Shown here: positions 46,727 to 57,998 of the stretch, one piece after another
How the letters are laid out: every line of letters starts with the position of its first letter
How positions within the stretch are numbered: position 1 is the first letter of the stretch
Source: Pezicula radicicola
Lineage: Eukaryota > Ascomycota > Leotiomycetes > Helotiales > Dermateaceae
Length of the DNA stretch: 64,000 nt
Reading direction: 5' to 3'
Assembly (NCBI GenBank): GCA_003008705.1
Contig: PDUO01000012.1
Coordinates: 14,870-78,869, forward strand
The notes under the pieces: model-generated
What the model saw: the letters and a program-made list of their open reading frames with translations, nothing else
Told to the model about the DNA's origin: nothing
Database searches by the model: none
Made by a program: the position numbers and the translations under genes

Positions 46727-49700
46727 TGCAGTTGGACCTTTTGACGCAGCGTACATTTGACGAATTGCATAACGCCTCCCGTCATTAAAAACAAGGGAAA
46801 GGAGAGCGTATGGAGTTTGTGGCGGGATACTTGATTTTGCTTTGCCGACAGGCTTTTGTTCATACACTGTGTTTCTTTCGGTGTGTTTTGTCTCTCAAGG
46901 ATCATATACTATAAGAAATCGGAGTGTAAGGGAATCAGGGATACAAAGGCAATTTTCTCAAGTCTCCTTTTAATGTTCTCTTTTGTGGCATAAAGCATGT
47001 GAATGAGGATACCCCATACTAGCTGCGTCTGGGTTGGTTTCTTTGCTTCGTCCATTTTTATATGCAAGCAGACAAGAGTAGGATTAGAAAGTTTGTAATT
47101 TAAAGAAGTTCTGTTTTGGTCAAAGCTTCTTGCCTGATTTCTTTGTCGCTGGTGCTGCATGACGGGTTCTTCCGTTGGTGCGTAGTCTAGATATAGTACC
47201 TAGTCTTATTAAGAAATACGAAGAATATTGTTTGTTCCTTGTTTTTTTTTACAATACAATTGCATACAGTAGTTGTGGTATGAGTAGTGAGTTGTCGGAG
47301 AATAAGGTTGGGTCGGAAGTGAGTTGTTTATAGGTCGTTACTAATTTGTGTCCGGACTTCGGCTTCTTTTGTTTTTTAGATGAGGTGATTTGGACTGGAT
47401 ATTTATAGATATGGCGTTGATTGTGTGATGGATACTTTCGTTTTGTTGGGTTTTGGTGTTGTTTTCTTGGGGAGGAGAGGTTGGGAGTGGAATTGAGGCA
47501 GGGATATTAATTTAGTTAGACTTTGATTTGTCTTATAAACCCTTGGCATAGTTAAGAAACAAGAATTGATTTGTCCTATTCTAGATGTATTGTCTTTTAG
47601 TTTGAAATCTGTAGACTTTTCACTTCTTATTTACCTACCTACCTACTTTTAGTATCAACGGTGATCGTATCAGCCGACAAGCAAGGAATAAAGTTCTTAT
47701 TCAAATGATATTTGAGATAAGAAGCGGAAGGAAGTCTTGTGGAATTTCATGGATGATGAATGATTAAAGTATCCCTAACACTTAGATCGAGCGGTTAACT
47801 TACTTTGCTACTAGTTGTATATATAGTTAGACTAGGAATTTGAGATAGGTAATAGGGAGTAATTTTTTTCTTTTACGCTAGATATAATAGCAGTAGGGCT
47901 ATGTTGGATTAATGGAATAGTGTAACTTTTAACGTTATCTCCTTTTAGATGAGAGCTCAACTTAACTGATTTGTAACTTATACATGGCAGTAAAGCTCTA
48001 ACTTTAGGTATTGGTACTTTTGTACATTTTGGTTTGAAATGTGGTTTATGTGCCGTTGTCATTAACCTTTGAATCTAAACGCCGTGGCTACAAATAGCGG
48101 TTAACATAGGTGGATTTTCCATTTATACCCTAAGAGTTCTGGCATGGTGAGGTGTGGTTACTGGTTATACTTTGTAGAATCTTCTAGGAAGCGTTGTACT
48201 GACATTGTAATTTGTTAGCTTAGCACTATTGTTGTAGGTCACATTTCTTAGTTTAAACCTACTGTATGTTGTATCCTATATTGTGTATTCTGTACAGAGC
48301 TAAGATTCTCATAGCTAAAGAAGCCTCTTTCCTGTTTATATGGAGCTTATATACATCTCCTATAATACACTTTCCCCTACATCATAATCCTTTTCAACCT
48401 TTTTTTTTCTGGTATTCCTATTATGGTTTTTATTCCAACTTATACTGCTGTTTCTTTTTGATGGGATTTTAGTGTCGGGTCCTTTTTTTGTCACTCTACT
48501 TATGTATTTAGGTCGAGTTGCTACCCGCTGGTTGAGGTAATAACGGGTATGGTTAACTATAGGGATGTGATTATGATATTCGTGAGCCTTGAAGATGGTT
48601 ATTTGGAGGATTTGTTCTTCTTGACGGTTTACGGTATTTTAATAGAGATATAGGGAATTATCGTGGTTGGATTAGGATAGCATTATGGGATGGTAACCTT
48701 TTGAGGTGCTTAATATTTAGTGCTATAGCTTGATAAGTTGTGGTAAAGGTAAATAGGCCCGATTAGAGTGGGCGAGATTGGGCGGAAATGAAGCTTAAAA
48801 AGTGTGAGAGCTTATAAAATATTGTGTGTATATGAATCTATGACCAGTATCACAGAGCAAATTAGAAAGTACAAATCCCGAGTGCTGTAATTAATGGGAT
48901 TTGTATAATTACGAAGGCGAAGAGGTGAACCGTAAATATGTAAAATTGGATGGAGGTATTAAATCGAAGCTGGTCTGAAATATCTACTAGCTAGAGTTCA
49001 GTACTGCCAAATCTAAAGTATAATGGTATATTAGTCATTACTCTTTGTGTAACTGTAGTGGTGTAGGGGAACTTCCTCCACCCTTGGACTCTATCTTTCT
49101 CACATAAAAGAACATCAGGTTGGATATCTGAGTCAAGATATCCACCCTTCCTTACAGATAGACGTATTGCCTCTCATTAAGCCGGTTAATAATGTCTATC
49201 TACTAATACCTGCAAGTCTAGTCAAGCTATATTTAGTAGGACTAGCTAAGGTGATAGACGGACGGACATAGTATTTTAGTACTGTTCATTTAAAAGTTCA
49301 CAATTACTAGTTAGCTTTTTAAGAATTAAGAGTACGCAACATATTCCTAGGATGATATAGACCGGAGAAATTGAGAGTCCTTGTAGATGTAAACCCGAGA
49401 AGAGTGTCGATTCACTCCTTAGGGACATTCGTGTATGATCGTACTATTATTATAGGGGTACTTACATCTAAGGAGAAGAGCACATCTTATTGCGTTTGTA
49501 GGTGTGATATTTGAGCATATGTGTATGGCGGTTTCTTCAGTGACAACTTTACTATTGTAATTCTGCTGGTGGCTTATGTTTCACGCATCAAGTGATGTGG
49601 CCGTGCGATTCCAGTTGCTCGCCCATCAACCTAGACATAGAAAAGGGCTCCGTACCGCACCATGGGTAAGCTGTATTGTATGCTGCCAATAGAGTATCGA

Positions 49701-52700
49701 GTTGACAACACAAAGGCGAGCTGATTTACAAATCGATTTCAATAGCTTTTCGTGAAGAAGGTATGGCGGCTCTGAAATGCAGCGTAGTCATGAAAGCAAG
49801 TAGTTCAACAGCCCAATGGCCACTTTGGCTGCTTGTGGATTTGTGCCGATCGACTTGCAGAGGCAAATCTTGGCACCTGAAATGCAACATTGTGTCTAAA
49901 TTAAGGAGTATTCCCATTCTTCCCAGGTAACAAGGCAGCTTTGCCTTCCTCATTGTAGCTTCGGTGGTGGCAATAAGCCTAGAACGATGCATGCATTGGT
50001 TCGGTCAGGGCGGCATCATCGACCACAATTAACATTTTAGAAAAAGGAGCTGAGTGCCTGCATCTTCTTGAAGCCTCAGCAGCTCAGGACACTACTTTCC
50101 TTCAAAGAGTTCGGTAGATCCTTCTATATACCGCAGGGCCGCATGCACCCATTATTTTAGTGGATTCTTACGAAGAGTACGTCAGTGAGAGTTCTTCTCA
50201 TTATCGGCCAATAAATGTGACAAGATATAGGAAGAATAATTTGGTAAGAAAGATACTAAGGAAGAAATTTGAGTTCCACGACTTGTCTGTGTATACACTT
50301 CAGAAAGAAGTAACCTAGAGATCCTTCCTATAGAGCCAGATGAAACACACTGGCGGATTTAGCAGTCCAGGTTAGAAAAAGCAAGACAAATCTGATTTGG
50401 CAACCGCGTGTCAGAACACAAAGAGCGTTCCGTGAAGTTACGATAGACCACACCTCATAGTGCACTGGTTCAATGGCCTCCTCGTAAACTTCTCAGCGCA
50501 GGTTCAGCCGGCTCAATCGAGGAACGTCAACGGAAGCCTGCAGAAGGGCCAGGGGTTGCAACTTGAAGGTCAAAGTCTTGACTCTCCTAAAGCCTGCCTG
50601 AGCCCGTAGATTAACAAAAAGCAAATATGATAGTTGACATTCTCGTTCGCAATCCATAAATGGCATGATCATCGCCAGGTTGGCTGAAAAGAGATGGAGC
50701 AAACATGCGGATGCTATTTAAGACTAAGAAAATGACTACAGACTGCATATTATTGTAGTAAACGCATGCTCATGCAAATGGGTATACAACATCTCGTCTC
50801 CAGAGCCCTTGAACCTAGATAAGGTAGGCGATGTGCATGGGTAGAAGGAAGATTCCGTTAGTTTGACCCAAGGGAATGGTCATACAGTGGTATGCTGCCG
50901 CCTAACAGACTGTTTCCCGTCTACAGTACCTAAAACAAGGTAGCTGGAGCTGCAACTGCAACTGCAGGGCGACGAGGGTGATATCCGCTTGGCTTCGAGG
51001 GGCCGCCTTTATAACTAAGTCAATTGCCGATCCGGGGTTGTTTATTTACAGATCATACTTATCAAAAGGACAGCTCGCATTCTGCCTTTCTCTCTCTCGC
51101 CCGTGACTCCATTTGTCATCCACGTGTTGGCCGAATTCGTGGTCTGGACAATGTAAGGTCGCTCTGGTTGTTGGAGAGAATAATGGAAGCCTAAAAGAAG
51201 GAGTGAAGAATTAGGTTCTTGGTGTGATAATAACACGCACGTGCTCTAGCCCGTGCTCGTTGTTGTCTTAAACCGTGGCTTACATTTTGCAGCGTCGTCC
51301 CGTCGACTCACTGACTCTTGACATTCATTTGACTTGACTTGATGTACTGGGCCTCGAACTTCCGAATGCCTAGAAGAAGTTTTCGCAGCGCGAGAAGCAC
51401 CGTGACGGTAATCTCGAAATCTCGAAATATCTAAATATCAAACGAACGGCAATCTCGATTGTCGTTGATGTAGTTTATGTATCATCGTAATCTTACAATA
51501 CCTCGGTGCCCAGCTGCGGAAAGAAAGGTTTGAGCTTTGGCTTTCGGACCATTGAATGGGACGACAGTGCCTTAAGAATTCGAGGCGTGGCGTGGAGAAT
51601 AACAGGATTTATTCATCCGAAAGATGGCATGGCATGGGCAACGAGTGGGATGACCACTGAAATGCTATGCAGTAGTTCAGTAGTACCTTTCGTACGCTGT
51701 GCTAGACGTGCGTGATGGATGCTGATGCTGATGCAGCTCTTGTGCGAGGGTCAGCGCGCCGTTGCTAATCAGGAGCCTGCACTGGTAAAGGTATCAGTTA
51801 GTATCGAACTACCGTATTCGTCCTGTCCTCTTCCTGTTAGCGTGCTGTCAGCACCATTAAATTTATGATTACTTACAGTGCTGTTTGTGCTAGGTGCTGA
51901 GACTGAACGACTCGCGTCTGCATCAGATTTGGATCTTTCTTGACAAGTGGCTTGCTTTTGCGGGGGGGGGGGAGGACTCTTTGGCCTCCTTTAGCCGCGA
52001 TTCCGAGCATAATAAGATGTGTAGTAAGGCGTTACTGATCGACGGTGATAACCCAAACTCCTGGTTGAGGCAGGCTGTGTGTGTGTTTGTGTTTGGAGCT
52101 GTTGATACTGCAAAATTGTCTATAACGTTGGGACTATCTATTTCGCTGTCTCGAGCAGAAAACCAAAAATATAGCTTCTTTCAATGTCCCAGATACCCCC
52201 TCTAAACATACACCCCTCTTCGCTGCAATGGCCTGAAGAAGGGTATGCACCGAGATGGGATATAGAGGATCTTCATTTTCTTGAATTGTTGTTCTTTTCA
52301 AATAATTTGTTTCTGAGATTAGTGGTGACGCAGACTATATATAAATGCCCTGATATAGTTCCGTTGATGTGACGGCTTCGATAGTCTGTTTCTGGGTAAA
52401 GTGCAACGAGCGAATGACTACCGTACAGCTCATTTTGTGTGCCACAGCACCCAGAATACCCAGAATTCCCATCTTACCCAAATGGTACCCCATGTATGTC
52501 ACCCAGTGTTTGGGTACATTTTGGGTTTTGCCAATTTATGCCTCTACCAATTCCAACAAGCTCCGCGTATGCCTTGTGCTACGGCGGCAACCTGCCCTCC
52601 GACCTTCTTCTGATGGAGATAGTTCAAAGTTGCCGGCTGAAGAAGCTATATTCCGCATCTGTTAAGCTTCTGACACGGCAGGCGGCAGATGGGTCAATAT

Positions 52701-54470
52701 TTCGTAACTTGATGGATGCAATGTCTGCAAGCAACCAACTATCAAGGGCCCAAAGAGGATAGCGTCGAATAGTAATTGCAGTTCTCTCTCGTTGCATGAG
52801 GCGCAAATTAGCATACTTCCGACCTCCGAACCATGTGGAAAAAGCGTGCATAGCTGCCCTAGTTGGTAGACACTCGTTGAGGTGTGTGCGACTGTGCGAC
52901 ATGGGGATATCAGGGACTGAATTGAGGCGTGGGGCTAGATGTAGGTAGTAAACACCACGGATTTCATACGCAGCGCAGTGATTCGAAAATACGTCTGGAA
53001 AGCGCTGATCCCAAGTCTGTGCAGAAATCCCAGCAGGGATGGGTGCCAGGGAGCAGTAGGATGCCTGTGCTTTTTAACGCTGTACGGACTACCTACGCTG
53101 GTGTGGTGTGGAGCAGAGCAATCCTCGTCGATTACCAGTATTTGGCCTCTGTACCTCTATCACAGCTTCCTGCCAACCTCTACAAAGATCCACAGGCACA
53201 ATTGGTTTACTTCATCTCCCCTGGCGCTACTTGTTGCTCTATCCCTATCCAGAAAGGCGGTCCGCCAATTCCTGCCCCTCCCGAACCCCATATCAAATCT
53301 CCTTCCACCGTCGCCACGACAGCGCCCAGCAAGCTCAGTACTCGGTCATTTACACTCTCATTGGCTGGGCTAAAAGCAGACTTGCTAGCTGGGCAGTTCT
53401 TTTTGTGTGTCGAGGACCCTGATAGAAGCTGCCAACACGAACAGTTCTCTCCTAGAGCCGCTAGTGATTGTAAACTTAGGTTGAGAATTGCCTGCGGCTG
53501 CGAGAGCCGCCTCTACGTGAACAAACCCAGAGGCAGTTGTGGACAAGAATTGGCCACCGTGGCAATCGAATAAGACAGGGATTCTTACCTAAGAGCAGTC
53601 TTCCCAGGATACAGCAGAGTGGCGCTTTCCCACTCTTCACTTCGACCACCCTGTCAGCAGATCATTTATATTATATCACCCTACTAAAAGTCCCTAAAGT
53701 GGAAACTTTCCATTCAAGGTTTAGGGCTTTCTCGGTGCTTTCAGTACCAATCTAAAAGGTCAATTCATCCATGTTAACTGGGAAAGTCATCGACAAGCTA
53801 CTCGTGGCCAAGTAGTGTCCAACATATCAGCAAGTCACGATCCTACTGTGCTACCTACACCTCCGAAGCACATCTCTGATTTTACGAATCGGGTATCTCG
53901 ATAAGCTCTGAGATCATTATTGCGGGCCGGGAGTATCCAGATACGGGTGCTCATCAGGGGGAGAAATCCTGGCTCTCACGACATTTGGTTTTCGGGACGT
54001 ATTAATAGAGAGAGAGCCGACACAGAAACCACAAGGGAACTTCGAGAACCCCCCTCCCCCAAGCTACAGCACGCCAAAAGTATTGAAGCCAAGACCATCA
54101 TTGCTAAAAGGGTAGGTATATTATTGTTCGAGGTGAGAGTCTTCAACGTCCTTGTCTGACTTCTCGTGACTCCTGTTGCCAATAATACCTGTCGTTTTTC
54201 GTTCCCTATCAACTCCTCCAAACCCCAACACCCAACACCCTCCACGGCCACAGGCTCCCCGAGAGGTTCAACGGTGCGGGCCCCGGCTATTCTTGTTCTT
54301 CCTGCTTGGGTTTAGTGGCACTTCTGCATGCGGCTGCTGTATTGTCACTTCTCAGAAGTTGGTACCGCCATTAGTCCTCTGTCAACTCCATTGTCCATTG
54401 ACGGTTGTCGTCGACACGGGTTCGTTGTACAGTACGTTGCCGAACCCTACATATTGAAGCTTAGGCCGTC
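46727..54470. other. 7.7 kb gene-poor region
   Basis: Open frames are short, overlapping and without family resemblance, including the longest (52929-53573, plus). The left half (about 47.0-49.5 kb) is T/A-richer with many TGT and TTT runs, but it keeps CpA and TpG, so it is not RIP-saturated. Also visible are a G-run (51961-51971), a GT-rich stretch (52079-52098) and an imperfect inverted repeat near 52478-52535 (ACCCAAA...TTTGGGT). Non-coding RNA or regulatory DNA of the Zn2Cys6 gene cannot be excluded. Confidence 0.5.
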
Positions 54471-57133
54471 ATGACTGATATGAACTCATATCATCCAGCA
54501 CCATCAACGAACGCTGGCGCTCCTCAAGTCCTACACGATCTCCCTTCCCCACAACACCTGAGTTCAGCGAGTTTTTACAGAGACCTTCGATACCTTTTCG
54601 GACAACAAGATCCAGCTATGTTGGCCCAAAAGCTCGAGAATACGGCCAAGTCCAATAATCGGCGACGAAAGACCAATCAGGATTCTTCGAAAACAAAACA
54701 TCGACGTACGAGATCTGGTTGCTACACATGTAGAAGTCGGCGGGTCAAGGTATGAAGAAGACCAAGGAAATTAATACAAAGGCTTATTTTTCTTAGTGTG
54801 ACGAGAACCATCCGGTTTGCGAACGTAAGGTAATTTTGAGTTCTTCTTATGGCACTACTGACATGGGAACATAGGATGCAGAAAAGGTGGACGCGACTGC
54901 GTCTATCCAGAGGCAAAAGAGCCCGCAAATGCAAGCTCAAAAAAAGCGACCTTTGGATCAACTAAGCTGGGGCAGAACGAGGTCCATGGCAGCCCTGGAT
55001 CGTCGTCTGACGAGGACGACGAAGATGAGGTTGAGGTGGATCGCCTGGAGGCAATTCCTGATGAAGACGAGACGCTCGGAGATGCAGACCAAGCAAGAAG
55101 CACGTCCACGACCGAAATCTATCGCACAGGTAATAACACTTTGATATCACAGAGGAGCTTTACCAGACACAGTTCTGAAACGCCCTCCCTTGTGCAAGAT
55201 AAAGGCTCTTCGCCAACACCCTCGACTGAAGGCTCTATCGGATACTCATCATATCACGGTGCAGGCAGTTCGCGACTTAGGAAACAAAACACGCCTTCTT
55301 CAACTGGATCACAAGGCCTCAAAAGTGATTGGTCCCATCTTCCAGCCGATTTGCAGTACTACCTGGCGTACTTCACTGACAACCTAACACATTATCACTA
55401 CTCACTGAAATACGACCCATGCGACTTTCTGCGGACACTATTCCTCGATGCTGCACTACGCAATGAAGCACTGTTGTATGCAGTCGTTGGCTTCTCAGCT
55501 TTTCAAGCAACGTTGCATAACCCCAGTGGCAAGATACAGGATTTCCTTCAATATTATAACAAGGCCGTGTCTCTTCTTCTCAGGTCATTAAAACGGGGCG
55601 AGCGACACAATACGGGCACCATCCTCGCTATGCTACAGTTAGCTACAATTGAAGTAAGTCTTCTTAGTACCTATAATCTAAGACAAAGGCTAATGACATA
55701 CTGCAAAGGAGTATCTTGGGGATTGGATAAATCTCCTTGGCCATCAAAAAGCTGCTCTCGAAATACTAACAGAATTATACACTCCCCAGACCGTAATGGA
55801 GAACGATATGACTAGAGTAATTCTCGGTTGGTATATGCGGTTTGATGTTTTCGCAGGTCTCATGGGCGGCTTCGAAACTGTCCTTTCCAGGGAGTGGTTC
55901 TCCTACGCACAAGAATTCTTCCAACAGCAAAGCAACCGGGAACCGGGAAGCTTGGTTTGGAAAATCGAGGATTTAATCGCGCGGTTACGCCTCATTGCAA
56001 TGGACCTATCTATCCTCTTCGCAAAGATGGGAAAAGGAGAAATAAGCCGTGAGCAGTTCATGCAGGATAACGAGATCATGGGAAGGAGGATCGCTGGCTG
56101 GAAGTCCGATATGGATCCTGCGCTACAGGATAGCCGTTACTTGGTCAGAGACTTCAGCGGAGCCCGTGCACTAGACGCTGATGATATCGTGGACCCCTAT
56201 GTTCCTGGAACTATTTACAACGGCCCCCTCTGGGTCATTAATCGTTCGTACTCCTGAGTCCTAGTTCTCCTGTTCTATATGTTTTGGGTACTTTCATAAG
56301 CTTTGAAGTTTCAAGTGTGGATATTCTGGCCACTGCTACATTATGTCCTACTACTCTAGAGCTCTGAATCAATACTAACAACGAAGTCATGAACAGTTCA
56401 GATTCTCGACTGGTACTCCATCGACTTAATGCACAAGTACCAAACAGCATTAACAATGCAAATGCAACCCAGTGCAGAACTTGGATTGAAGGCATATGCA
56501 AGCTGTCAGCTGTTCGAAGCTATTGAATTCTTCCCAGGAAGTCCCAAGGGTACTATATTGGCTGTGCAAGCAAGTCTTGGGATAGCGTGTCTATTCCTTC
56601 CACGAGACCCAACACACGCAATGTGGGCTCGTCGTAAGCTTGCTACAATAGAATCTAATGGGTTTGTCTCTGTACTGCACTTCAATCACTTTGCGAGAGA
56701 TGCTAACGAATGCCATAGCTATATTTATCCATACACCTTCAGGACCAAGATGTCTGACCTCTTTCAGGACCGTTCTTGTATGCACTGGTGGCTTCCTAAT
56801 GATGAAGGATACCCGTCGATTATACGTTCTATTCGAAAATTCGTCCAAGAGAGGACTTCGCCTGCAAAAGACGTTTCCACAGAGGATCTGCGCGATATGA
56901 AGGCCATTTTCTCATCGCTAAAGCTTGACGACAGCACATCAAGCTTGCAATCGGGCCTAGATAAGGGAAAGGGCCCTGCCACTAAGGTTGCTGTTGCGGA
57001 TCATGATATGGTGGGCAGAGGTATAGAGGAGGGAGATACCTATGGACTCGGGTTCAGTGATGGCCAGGGATATTGGGGTCAAGGTCAAGGCGGTGGGGCG
57101 TTCGGTATACCAAAACACGAGGACTATGAATAG
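54471..57133 (+). CDS. Zn2Cys6 fungal transcription factor, 766 aa
   Basis: A nuclear regulator with a canonical binuclear zinc cluster at Cys84, 87, 94, 101, 104 and 111 (CX2CX6CX6CX2CX6C), flanked by a basic TKHRRTRSG stretch. An acidic Ser/Asp/Glu linker follows, then a long helical fungal transcription-factor region starting near SHLPADLQYYLAYF, of the Fungal_trans_2 type by pattern. Exons: 54471-54749, 54797-54824, 54875-55653, 55709-56243, 56397-56661, 56719-57133, in frame (2301 nt). The zinc cluster is split over three exons, the middle one only 28 nt. The GTACAGTAC palindrome lies about 36 bp before the ATG. Targets are unknown. Confidence 0.87.
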
Positions 57134-57998
57134 AAGGGCCTCAACTGCGTGCAGTGTTAAAAGAAAACTCTACAGCTTCTAGGAAAGGTAGGTCTTTGTC
57201 ACATCACAAGTACGTCGTGTAGGCGTTGTAGGACAGATCCAAAGCTACCTATGTAAGAAAAGTTATGATGGGACACGGGAGAACAAGGATATGATGGCCT
57301 ATGCTCAAGAGCATGGGCAAGGCAAGGGATGGCATGGCATGGCAACAAAACTCTCTGGCACGACGCCGGGATGGCATTGAGTGTAGACGAAAACTTTATT
57401 TTGTGGTTTTTTTGTATCAGGAAAACGGAAAGCGACCCCTTGCGACAGGATTTGGATACCTTCAATACTGCTATGACCTGTATTTTTATATTTCAGCACA
57501 ACATGTTATGTAACAACGAACAAGTACTGTACTTCTAGCTACCTGAGCTCACTAAGTGGACACCTTCAGCACGATTGTGTTGCTATCTCATATCAAGACC
57601 TAGGCCAGCAACTCGGAGACTTAGAGATGGTTCAGAGGTATGCTCGCTGTACAATGATGATGAGTGCCTTCCAAAATGAAGCTTCGACATTGTTACACTT
57701 TCCAGTGAAGTGCTGAGGTACTTAGTCCGGATTTGAGGTTGTACGGAAACCTAGGTAATCAACAAGCACTCGCCACCGCCTTTGGATGCTCATCGTCCAT
57801 TGGTTGCCTAGACGAGACGCTAGTGGAAGCTGGTGAACCTCCAAGATGCGCGCCATCCTAATGGCAATGTTGAAGAAGCCCATATCGATCTTGCTGCATC
57901 AATCAAACAACATAACCCCCTCCGCAATCCTGCTTCTCCCTTTATCGACCGTACCTCACTTGAGTGACTCGTGAATAACGAGTTTACGTTCGAACACC
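57134..57998. other. intergenic between Zn2Cys6 gene and NOT2
   Basis: 3' flank of the regulator and promoter of NOT2. It contains the palindrome AAGTACTGTACTT (57532-57544) and a GGCATGGCATGG repeat near 57330-57343. No gene was recognised. Confidence 0.5.

Noticed and set aside
52929..53573. 214-codon open frame on the plus strand in the gene-poor region
   Set aside because: No start context, domain or family resemblance, and two overlapping frames of similar length exist in the same place. Treated as chance.
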